Part shown: in pieces, positions 17,707-24,246 of the stretch
Numbering within the stretch: the first letter of the stretch is position 1
Layout of the letters: every line of letters begins with the position of its first letter
Origin: Nitrospira sp. ST-bin5
Lineage (GTDB): Bacteria > Nitrospirota > Nitrospiria > Nitrospirales > Nitrospiraceae
Assembly: GCA_002083555.1 (NCBI GenBank)
Contig: MSXN01000010.1
Coordinates: 1 to 45,549, forward strand
Length of the DNA: 45,549 bases
Reading direction: 5' to 3'
Notes under the pieces: model-generated
What the model saw: only the letters and a program-made list of their open reading frames with translations
What the model was told of the DNA's origin: nothing
Databases searched by the model: none
Program-made: the position numbers and the translations under genes

Positions 17707-17790
17707 AATCTTCGTTCCTCCGCGCGTGGCTTGAAGGCTTTCTCCCTGTCGACCCCTCGTAAGTCCAACTATTAGAGGAGGCAGTCTCCG

Positions 17791-18510
17791 ATGCTTCGTG
17801 CACTACTAGTCAGTCTCTTGGCGACGGCCCTCATCGGGGGGCTCCTCTATTACACGCTCAAACGGTCCGATGTGGTGCAAGGCCAGCTGCGTGAGGCGCA
17901 GGCGAACCAGGCGGCACAGCAGGAAGCGGCGGCGGTGAGCCGGGCGTTTGCCGCCATGAGTGCGGCAGCGTTGGTTGTGGATGTGGCCAGAGTGCAGGAG
18001 TCGCTCGCCGGATCCTGGCGGACCAGCGGTCTTGCCGATGCGATGGTGATCGACCATGGCAATCGGGTGTTTGCCGCGTCCAATGCCGGCTATGTCGGAC
18101 AGCAGATTCAGGATGCGAACTGGGCCGCCATTCGTGCGCAGAATCGGGAGGTGCTGATTCGAGACGAGCCGACGCCTGGGCAAGAACGGATCACCGTGAT
18201 TGAACCGATTCAGGACAAGGGATCCACCATTGCCTGGGCCAGGCTCACTTTTATGCGGCCGATACAGCAGGATGCTGGGCGTAGCCCGCAGGAACGTCTT
18301 GAACAGATAGGCCGGATCATGATTCCAGTCTTTGTGTTCCTGGTGGCAGCGATCGGGTTTGCCATGCGGCTGGCGACGTCGCGCATGCAGCGGCGTATCC
18401 AGGCGGTGGTCACGGAAGTCATGACCGACCAGCCGGCATCGCAGGATGATGAGATATCTTTCGGGGATGGTGCGGTCAGGCCTGATGGCGGTAGCCGTAA
18501 AGCAGCGTGA
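17791..18510 (+). CDS. Two-pass membrane protein with periplasmic sensor-like region
   Basis: Not recognised as a named family. The 239 aa have an N-terminal helix (residues 1-23, LRALLVSLLATALIGGLLYYTL), a coiled-coil-like stretch rich in Q and A (32-60), a roughly 110-residue globular region (MVIDHGNRVFAASNAGYVGQ is reminiscent of a PAS/Cache-like periplasmic ligand domain), a second helix (about 170-190, IMIPVFVFLVAAIGFAMRL) and a short cytosolic tail. There is no HAMP, kinase or GGDEF domain. GAGGAGG precedes the ATG. It ends 35 bases inside the convergent TPR gene, so the two 3' ends overlap. Confidence 0.7.
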   Translation: MLRALLVSLLATALIGGLLYYTLKRSDVVQGQLREAQANQAAQQEAAAVSRAFAAMSAAALVVDVARVQESLAGSWRTSGLADAMVIDHGNRVFAASNAGYVGQQIQDANWAAIRAQNREVLIRDEPTPGQERITVIEPIQDKGSTIAWARLTFMRPIQQDAGRSPQERLEQIGRIMIPVFVFLVAAIGFAMRLATSRMQRRIQAVVTEVMTDQPASQDDEISFGDGAVRPDGGSRKAA

Positions 18511-20173
18511 TATTGATGCGCCGGCTGAGGTAGTCGTCGCGGAAGGTCACATCGTCGGTTTCGTGAAACAAATCTGAATTGAAGACCACCGCACGGTTGA
18601 CGCGATAGGGCACCCGGATCGTCTGCGCGCCGGCTTGCGTGAGCCATTCGAGAATCTTCGGTTTGTTCTGCTCGCTGTTATAGGCCGCGAAATTCCAATC
18701 TGCCGGTGCTTCTTTATCGTAGACCACGAGCCCGCCTTTCTCAGGATTCAGGTTCGCCTCGTCCGGTGTAATCCAGAAATTCACATTGACGGCTGCGGCG
18801 TCGGCATGGATGGAGAGACCGCGCCTGGCACTGTCCTGCTTAAAGGCCCAGGCCTGGGTGAGCCGATGGTCTTTGAAGATGCCCGGAAAGGCGTGACGCA
18901 GTTCTTCGGCAATTTGCAACAGCAGGGGCGTGGCAAATCCGTCGCCGAGAAACGCCCCGAGGTAACCGTTCTCGTAGTCCTTCTTCCAAATCGTGGATTC
19001 CAGGCAAAAGGTGCGTAGGGCCTCCAAGGCGTGCGGCTTGAGGAGCTGATCGATAAAGGTCACTTCCGGTTGCTGTCCTAGATAGCGCGCTTCGATCGAC
19101 CGGACATCCAACTGCGGATTGAGTGCGCCGTCGGCCAGCCGTTCACAGGGGGCACGATACAGAAATTGAGTGAAGGACGGCGCAATCGCCGTGAGCGTAG
19201 CCGGATCGACGGGACATCGGTTGCGTGTGGGATAGGCCGCGGCCAGTGAGATTTCCAGCCGTTCCAGTGCATCCACATAACTCCGGTACGAAGCATCGAG
19301 GCGGCCGCGCTCGATGAGCAATCGGGTTTGCTCCGCGTCGTGTTTGAGACGCGACCGAAAGAGCGTGGTTTCTTGAACCGGTCCGCCGTGGTTGTGTTTT
19401 GCCTGGGCTACTTGGGAGAAGCGGGCGATGGCGCCAGTGTCATCGCCCTTCCACATGGCCGCGATGCCCAGGTTATACAGGGCCTTCGACGAATTTGGCA
19501 CGATGGTCAAGGCCTGTTGGAACGAGGCGAGCGCATCGTCGATCGCACCGGTTTCCATCAGCGCCAGACCGAGATTGTTCCAGGCCTCAAAGTGTGAGGG
19601 CTTGAGCCGGATCGCTTCGCGATAGGCGGCGATGGCTTCGCGGTGCGCATTCTGTTCTTTGAGCGCGACTCCGAGGTTGTTATGGGTGTCGGCGTGGGCT
19701 GGGTTGAGGGCCAGGGCTTTGCGATAGGTCTCGATCGCGGCGGCAAGGCGATGTAGGTCTTTGAGGACGTTGCCGAGATTGATCAAGGCATCCACGTATT
19801 TGGAATTCAGCGCGATGGCCCGCTCATAGGCGCGGATGGCCTCATCTGCTTTTCCCGCCCGTTGGGTAACGACGCCCAGGTTGAACCAGTAGAGCGGCGA
19901 GGACGGAGTCCCCTCGATCGCATGGGTAATGAGCTCAATGGCTTGCTCGTAGCTGCCGACGCGATAGGCCAACAATCCTAAGAGGTGAAGTGCTTCAGGG
20001 TGGCCGGGGACCATTTGCAAGGCCAACTGATAATTTCGCTCGGCCTCGGCCAGTTGGCCGGCCTGGTGATGGCGTTTCCCCTGGTCGAGCAGGGTGTGTA
20101 TAGCGAAACTATCGGAGGTGGAGCCGGTCTTGGCCTGACGCGATTCCTGCTTTCGTCTGGTCGAACGATTCAT
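18476..20173 (-). CDS. TPR protein fused to a 2OG-Fe(II) oxygenase domain
   Basis: 565 aa. After a basic N-terminus, residues 30-265 are a run of tetratricopeptide repeats (for example YWFNLGVVTQRAGKADEAIRA, ALINLGNVLKDLHRLAAAIE). A linker follows, then a C-terminal prolyl-hydroxylase-like fold with the iron facial triad H456-x-D458 (LSIHADAAAV) and H537 (DLFHETDD), plus R551/R552 for 2-oxoglutarate. TPR-oxygenase fusions probably hydroxylate proteins recruited through the repeats; the substrate is unknown. AGGA precedes the ATG at 20173, and a promoter with a leader hairpin lies directly upstream. The 3' end overlaps a convergent gene by 35 bases. Confidence 0.88.
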   Translation of the reverse strand: MNRSTRRKQESRQAKTGSTSDSFAIHTLLDQGKRHHQAGQLAEAERNYQLALQMVPGHPEALHLLGLLAYRVGSYEQAIELITHAIEGTPSSPLYWFNLGVVTQRAGKADEAIRAYERAIALNSKYVDALINLGNVLKDLHRLAAAIETYRKALALNPAHADTHNNLGVALKEQNAHREAIAAYREAIRLKPSHFEAWNNLGLALMETGAIDDALASFQQALTIVPNSSKALYNLGIAAMWKGDDTGAIARFSQVAQAKHNHGGPVQETTLFRSRLKHDAEQTRLLIERGRLDASYRSYVDALERLEISLAAAYPTRNRCPVDPATLTAIAPSFTQFLYRAPCERLADGALNPQLDVRSIEARYLGQQPEVTFIDQLLKPHALEALRTFCLESTIWKKDYENGYLGAFLGDGFATPLLLQIAEELRHAFPGIFKDHRLTQAWAFKQDSARRGLSIHADAAAVNVNFWITPDEANLNPEKGGLVVYDKEAPADWNFAAYNSEQNKPKILEWLTQAGAQTIRVPYRVNRAVVFNSDLFHETDDVTFRDDYLSRRINITLLYGYRHQA

Positions 20174-20180
20174 GGGCTGG

Positions 20181-20255
20181 TCCTGCGCAGCATCGACGGG
20201 ACTGTCGATGGTCAGGCGCAGCCTATACGAAACAATCGCGCCGGGTCAAAGGGCG
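20181..20255 (-). promoter_or_regulatory. Promoter plus leader hairpin of the TPR-oxygenase gene (element copy A)
   Basis: On the minus strand TTGACC (20249-20244) is separated by 16 bases from TATAGG (20227-20222). The predicted leader then contains a hairpin: inner arms CATCGAC/GTCGATG (20204-20210 with 20191-20197, loop of 6) and outer arms CTGCGC/GCGCAG. The outer stem abuts the AGGA ribosome binding site. A 77% identical 64-base copy lies at 21103-21166 (element B). The promoter is inferred from the boxes and the hairpin is directly visible. Confidence 0.6.
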
Positions 20256-20320
20256 GGGGGCTGTGTCGAACCGAGGATGTGGAGGGATCGTGGAAGTCTA
20301 GGATGGCGCCATATGGACGA

Positions 20321-20710
20321 TCAGACAGATGTCGGTGTGTAGAGATGGAGACCTGGAATCTTTTTGAAGTGAGCGTCCAGGCTATAGACGCGACAATCGT
20401 GTTCAAGCGCCAAGGCCGCGATCAGCAGATCTGATAGCGGCAAGGTGACGCCTTTGCGAAGCAGATGGGCCGAAAGGTCCCCCGTTCGCATCCACGTGGA
20501 TGAGGTGACTTCGTAGTACCGCAATGCCAGGAGCGCGTCTGAAAGCACAGTTCGTTCAGTGGGGGTTCTACAGCCCTGGAGCAATTCGGCCAGCACCACG
20601 CCAACCAAGACGACCTCATCGGCATCAATCAGCAAGTCGAGAGCGGCCTTTTCCTGGGAGTCCGGGCGATTGAAGAACGGAATCCAGACAGAGGTATCAG
20701 CGATGACCAT
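20321..20710 (-). CDS. vapC: PIN-domain ribonuclease toxin (VapC family)
   Basis: 129 aa. The four acidic residues of the PIN active site are in place: D5 (IADTSVWI), E42 (VVLAELLQG), D94 (PLSDLLIAA) and D112 (YSLDAHF). VapC toxins cleave tRNA or rRNA and are neutralised by the cognate antitoxin. The gene begins inside the antitoxin gene (14-base overlap, translational coupling). It lies between the TPR-oxygenase and a damaged Rhs locus, in a segment bounded by two copies of a promoter-hairpin element. It appears intact and so is likely active. Confidence 0.92.
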   Translation of the reverse strand: MVIADTSVWIPFFNRPDSQEKAALDLLIDADEVVLVGVVLAELLQGCRTPTERTVLSDALLALRYYEVTSSTWMRTGDLSAHLLRKGVTLPLSDLLIAALALEHDCRVYSLDAHFKKIPGLHLYTPTSV

Positions 20711-20936
20711 GTCGGCGGCGCTTCAAGGAGGCTTGATGGCGGAGTTCGGTGGCTTCCAATTTCTTCCAATTCAAGTCGAGAGAGAGGGTACCGGACAAGG
20801 ACTTGAGCTGATCCAGCTTTTTCCTCCGGATCAATTCCTCCGCCGCCTGATGAATCGCGTCGGTCTTGGTTTTGGCGGAGGTCACGTCCATGAGTTCTCG
20901 AATGAGTTTCTCGTTGAGATCCAGCGTGGTGCGCAT
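20697..20936 (-). CDS. vapB: VapB-type antitoxin
   Basis: 79 aa. The N-terminus MRTTLDLNEKLIRELMDVTS, with AKTKTDAIHQAAEELIRRKK after it, is the ribbon-helix-helix type of VapB (DUF2191-like), which dimerises and binds its own promoter. The basic C-terminal half should wrap the toxin. The start at 20936 is chosen because GAGGGGG sits 6 bases upstream, the family N-terminus begins there, and the promoter at 20962-20990 is too close for the longer frame. It overlaps vapC by 14 bases. Confidence 0.9.
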   Translation of the reverse strand: MRTTLDLNEKLIRELMDVTSAKTKTDAIHQAAEELIRRKKLDQLKSLSGTLSLDLNWKKLEATELRHQASLKRRRHGHR

Positions 20937-20961
20937 CGATACCCCCTCGGTATATGCCTGT

Positions 20962-20990
20962 ATCGTATGCAGAGGGCCTGCATATGTCAA
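20962..20990 (-). promoter_or_regulatory. vapBC promoter with operator palindrome in the spacer
   Basis: On the minus strand a perfect -35 TTGACA (20990-20985) is followed by exactly 17 bases and TACGAT (20967-20962). The spacer holds a perfect inverted repeat TATGCAG-N5-CTGCATA (20966-20984) that also touches the -10 box. An antitoxin bound there would block RNA polymerase. The predicted transcript starts about 20 bases before the vapB ATG. Confidence 0.8.
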
Positions 20991-21091
20991 TCGTTCCTGC
21001 GAGAGCATCCCTGCCTCTCCCATCCTCAGCCGTAGCCGCCTCTATCGGAAGGGGCTGATTTAGACGGATGAATGGGGGATTTCTCGGCGGT

Positions 21092-21166
21092 TTCTGCCCG
21101 GTATCGACGGAAGTGTCGCCGGGCAGGATTAGTCTATACGAAAGAGTCGTGTGGGGCCAAAGGGCG
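21092..21166 (-). promoter_or_regulatory. Second copy of the promoter-hairpin element (copy B)
   Basis: It matches copy A at 49 of 64 positions (21103-21166 against 20192-20255). On the minus strand it has TTGGCC, 16 bases, TATAGA, then a hairpin with 8-bp outer arms CTGCCCGG/CCGGGCAG and inner CGAC/GTCG around a 6-base loop. Pairing is retained although several bases differ from copy A. No gene with a clear start follows it before vapB. It is either an upstream vapBC promoter or a relic. Confidence 0.55.
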
Positions 21167-21200
21167 AGCATGAGGTCAGAGGGGATTCAAGCGCTAGGGA

Positions 21201-22361
21201 ATGGAAGGAAAAGCGTCGTCATGCATGCCGCATGCGTGGGGCTGTTTTGCTCAGCACAAGACCACGACGATTACGGTGAACAACGCGGGCCAGCCGCTCA
21301 CGATCAAAGATTCGCTCAATAACATCACCACCTTCACCTATGAACTCGGCGACTTGGTCAAGATCAAAGACCCGTTGAATCGGGAGACCCAGCGCATCCT
21401 CGATGCCGCCGGGCGGCTGCGCAACGTGACCAATCCGCTGGGGCAGAAGACACTCTATACGCCCGATGCCCTCGACCGGATCACGCAACTGGTCGATGCG
21501 ATCAACGGAAATACGGCGTTCACCTATGATGCGAACAGTAATCTCCTCACCGTCACCGATGCGAAGAGTCAGCAGACGGTCTATACCTATAACAATATGA
21601 ACCGGACGGCGACGCGGAAAGATCCGCTGCTCAAGACTGAGACCTACACCTACGATAACAATGGCAACGTCGCGACGGTCACGGATCGCAAGAGCCAGGT
21701 GACGACGTACACCTATGATCTCCTGAATCGCAAAACCAAAGCGACCTATCAGGACGGCACCTCGACGAACTACACCTATGATGCCGGGAATCGACTCACG
21801 CAGATACAGGAAAAAGATGCGGGGAATATGGTCACTGCTACGATTACGAGAACCTATGACGGCTTAGACCGCCTTACACAAGAAGTCACGGCGCAGGGGA
21901 CGCTCACCTACACCTATGACAACGCCTCTCGTCGCACGACCATGACTGTGGCCGGACAGCCGACGGTGAGCTACACCTATGACAATGCCAACCGGCTGAC
22001 CCAGATCACGCAAGGAGCGAATCTCGTGACCATCGGCTATGACGATGCCGACCGACGAACCAGCCTCACGCTGCCGAACGGAAACAGTGTCGTCTATGTG
22101 TACAATGCGGCCTCCGAGTTGCTCAGTCTCACGTATAAGCAAGGCGCGACCGTCATCGGCGATCTCACTTACACCTATGATGCGGCAGGGAATCGGATCA
22201 AGCAGGGCGGGTCTTTCGCGAGAAGCACGATTCCTCCAGCACTCGCCACGGCGAGTTACAACGTCAACAATCAGCAGACGACGTTCGGAACGAACACGCT
22301 CACGTATGACTTCAATGGCAATCTTCAGACTGTGACCGATGCCGGCGGCACAGCGACCTAG
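21201..22361 (+). CDS. Rhs/YD-repeat protein fragment, 5' truncated and frameshifted
   Basis: About 360 residues of tandem YD repeats (units such as TYDANSNLLTVTD, TYDNNGNVATVTD, YTYDNANRLTQIT) from the shell of an Rhs-type polymorphic toxin. Homology begins abruptly near residue 20 inside a repeat, without the signal, PAAR or N-terminal region expected of full Rhs proteins that are often over 1400 aa. The frame ends in GGTAT then TAG at 22359-22361, while the next conserved piece (SYDSFGRRTGK) continues in another frame, so a small indel separates the halves. The start codon is nominal. Probably a pseudogene unless the indel is a sequencing error. Confidence 0.8.
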   Translation: MEGKASSCMPHAWGCFAQHKTTTITVNNAGQPLTIKDSLNNITTFTYELGDLVKIKDPLNRETQRILDAAGRLRNVTNPLGQKTLYTPDALDRITQLVDAINGNTAFTYDANSNLLTVTDAKSQQTVYTYNNMNRTATRKDPLLKTETYTYDNNGNVATVTDRKSQVTTYTYDLLNRKTKATYQDGTSTNYTYDAGNRLTQIQEKDAGNMVTATITRTYDGLDRLTQEVTAQGTLTYTYDNASRRTTMTVAGQPTVSYTYDNANRLTQITQGANLVTIGYDDADRRTSLTLPNGNSVVYVYNAASELLSLTYKQGATVIGDLTYTYDAAGNRIKQGGSFARSTIPPALATASYNVNNQQTTFGTNTLTYDFNGNLQTVTDAGGTAT

Positions 22362-22450
22362 CTTCTTTCTCCTATGACTCCTTCGGTCGACGAACGGGCA
22401 AGACGATTCAAGGCACCACGACCAATTTTGTCTATGACGGGCTGAATCCT

Positions 22451-23188
22451 GTGCAGGAAAAGGCCGGGGCCACGGTTACGGCCAATCTGTTGACCGGCCT
22501 CGGGATCGATGAATTCCTCACCAGAACCGATGGGGCAGGCACGCGTGGCCTCCTCACAGACGCCCTCGGCTCAACCGTTGCACTGGGTGATGGCACCGGC
22601 ACGATTCAGACGCAGTACACCTATGAACCCTTTGGCTATGCGTCTCAGACGGGAGCAGCTAATACGAACAGTTACAAGTACACGGGACGGGAAGATGATG
22701 GCTCAGGGCTATACTACTATCGAGCACGGTATTATCATCCGAGACTTCAACGGTTTGTTGCGGAAGATCCGATTGAGTTTAGGGGTGGGAGTGCTAATTT
22801 CTATGTCTATGTTGGAAATGGTCCACTAACATATATAGATCCAACAGGACTGGTTAGTGCAGATATCGGTGTCTCAGGTACATTTGGAGTTAATGGATTT
22901 CAATGCACTTTGAGGGGGTGCCGAACCACGATCACCGTACCGCCTGAAATTAAGGTGCCGCTTCAGTGCTCTGTTGATGAGCCGCCATCAAATCTAGATC
23001 CAGTTAACATAAATGTGACAGCATACCAACATCACGTTGGTGATGTGGGATTTGGGTTTGAAGGCAGTATTGGAACCTATATCTACAATGACCCAAGCTC
23101 AGGCCCTGGTTCACAAACGACGTTACAAGGGGGCATGTCTATGGGCTTTGGTTTTGGAATGGGACTTCCGTTTTCTATATCAAAGTAG
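22451..23188 (+). CDS. Rhs core C-terminus with AT-rich tip domain
   Basis: This continues the Rhs protein in a different frame; the frame is open from about 22350 (SFSYDSFGRRTGKTIQG), so the listed start is only the first in-frame initiator. The conserved Rhs core terminus is complete (GREDDGSGLYYYRARYY...RFVAEDPIEF...YVGNGPLTYIDPTG). After DPTGL the 110-residue tip (LVSADIGVSGTFGVNG...GMGLPFSISK) matches no toxin family I know and ends glycine-rich. From about 22780 the DNA becomes visibly richer in A+T, as expected for an exchanged tip module. Confidence 0.78.
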   Translation: MQEKAGATVTANLLTGLGIDEFLTRTDGAGTRGLLTDALGSTVALGDGTGTIQTQYTYEPFGYASQTGAANTNSYKYTGREDDGSGLYYYRARYYHPRLQRFVAEDPIEFRGGSANFYVYVGNGPLTYIDPTGLVSADIGVSGTFGVNGFQCTLRGCRTTITVPPEIKVPLQCSVDEPPSNLDPVNINVTAYQHHVGDVGFGFEGSIGTYIYNDPSSGPGSQTTLQGGMSMGFGFGMGLPFSISK

Positions 23189-23263
23189 TCGGTTGAGATT
23201 AGCCTAGATTCTTGTTGATGCAACCGTGTCGTAGAGTGGTTGTAGATAATGCGGGAGAGAGCG

Positions 23264-23554
23264 ATGGAAAAGGAGACCCCACTATTTCAGCTTCTGTCTG
23301 AAGTCATGTGGCTTCAGGTTTTTGTCATTTTGGGGATAATGATAATACGATCAACCAAGAATGGGACCAACATTTTTCTGGATCCTCCACCCTGGTTGCG
23401 TCCTTGGATAACAAAGTCCACTCTTTGGTCACTGCTGGGACGGCAGGGGGAGATATTTCTATCCTACCTGATTGGCTCTCTTTTTGTTGCCATCGCAAGC
23501 ATTCTTGCTATCCAACGATTGCTGGTTCTTGCTCGACAGCTTGGTTATTTGTAA
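23264..23554 (+). CDS. Small two-helix membrane protein after the Rhs tip
   Basis: 96 aa, unrecognised. There are two hydrophobic segments, residues about 13-28 (VMWLQVFVILGIMIIRS) and 66-84 (FLSYLIGSLFVAIASILAI), with a tryptophan-rich link (PPPWLRPWI). The start ATG at 23264 is preferred because GGGAGAG precedes it; an ATG 15 bases earlier is also in frame. It sits 75 bases after the Rhs tip in the same AT-rich block. A position directly after a tip is where immunity genes lie, so an immunity role is an inference from position only. Confidence 0.6.
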   Translation: MEKETPLFQLLSEVMWLQVFVILGIMIIRSTKNGTNIFLDPPPWLRPWITKSTLWSLLGRQGEIFLSYLIGSLFVAIASILAIQRLLVLARQLGYL

Positions 23555-23570
23555 CTTAAAGAAGTAGTGG

Positions 23571-23700
23571 TGTCAGGTTGAAATGGCTCCGGAATAACAG
23601 GCACGAAAATCACGCGACAGTCGCCTGCCGCTCGAACTCCTCTGGACTGCGATAGCCAGTCTCATTCTCAAACTGCCTGCTTGCTTCGTTCCTCGAAAAA
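23571..23700 (-). mobile_element. Remnant of an IS3-family transposase 3' end
   Basis: On the minus strand the frame ending at TGA 23612-23610 reads ASRQFENETGYRSPEEFERQ followed by ATVA and stop, the typical last residues of an IS3-family OrfB. The bases beyond the stop (TGTCAGGTTGAAATGG, 23571-23586) look like the terminal end with the 5'-TG. Upstream of about 23690 the homology breaks off, so only the terminal fragment survives. It is a different element from the intact one at 31272. Confidence 0.65.
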
Positions 23701-23753
23701 ACTTTTTGCGACAGCTCGAAGCGATCACTTCATGATTGCCCTTTATCTCCAAT

Positions 23754-23803
23754 CAACAACCCCTATCCCCCCATCTGGGGGGACACATTTGTCGGGATTG
23801 TTG
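23754..23803. repeat. Nested inverted repeat upstream of the pilin
   Basis: Outer arms CAACAACCCC (23754-23763) and GGGATTGTTG (23794-23803) pair with one mismatch, and inner arms CCCCCC/GGGGGG (23767-23772, 23777-23782) pair around ATCT. It lies between the IS remnant and the pilin start. Its function is unknown; it could be a terminator, a leader RNA structure or an end of another decayed element. Confidence 0.6.
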
Positions 23804-23880
23804 TCTTCCTCCATTCTCGCTAGCCTCCTTCCCATCAAGGCACCGGCATAGGCCTGAGTCATGTCCAAGGAGGCACTACC

Positions 23881-24246
23881 ATGACAACCCAGGAACGAAG
23901 AAGAGAGCACGGATTTACCCTCATTGAGTTGATGATCGTCGTCGCCATCATCGGCATCTTGGCGGCGATCGCGATTCCGAACTTTCTTTCGTATCAACTG
24001 AAATCCAAAACCATCGAAGCCAAGACCAACCTCGCCGGTATCAAGACGGCGGAGCTGACGTTTTCTGCCGATCGCTCATGCTATCTGTCTGTTCAAAATA
24101 ATGGATGGCCCGGCATTGTCCCGGTCAATGGCGCACAGATTCCCTGGCCGGTCGCGGCGACGGCATCTATGCCTGGCGCGCTCTGCGTGAATCCTGTGAC
24201 CGGCGGCGCTGCACCGGCGGTGGGAACGTTCGGCGATGTGGGCTAG
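23881..24246 (+). CDS. Type IV pilin-like protein, probably 3' truncated
   Basis: 121 aa with a textbook prepilin start: a short basic leader ending at G11, the cleavage site G|FTLIELMIVVAIIGILAAIA with E5 of the mature protein, and the N-terminal alpha helix. A globular part with two cysteines follows. Relatives I recall continue after FADVG-like residues with a beta-sheet segment (FxPxGxVYYxY), but here the frame stops at TFGDVG. AAGGAGGC precedes the ATG. The stop TAG shares the tetranucleotide CTAG with the convergent sthA stop, so the pilin may have lost its end at this junction. Assembly partners are not in the window. Confidence 0.82.
   Translation: MTTQERRREHGFTLIELMIVVAIIGILAAIAIPNFLSYQLKSKTIEAKTNLAGIKTAELTFSADRSCYLSVQNNGWPGIVPVNGAQIPWPVAATASMPGALCVNPVTGGAAPAVGTFGDVG

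Noticed and set aside
20629..21171. 180-codon minus-strand frame over vapB and vapC
   Set aside because: Out of phase with both well-supported genes; only element B lies upstream.
21300..22330. Possible CRISPR-like or tandem DNA repeat
   Set aside because: The regular ACCTATGA spacing comes from Rhs YD repeats in a protein-coding frame, with no constant-length repeats and spacers.
23700..23880. Sigma-54 promoter for the pilin
   Set aside because: I looked for TGGCAC-N5-TTGCA wording and found no acceptable match.
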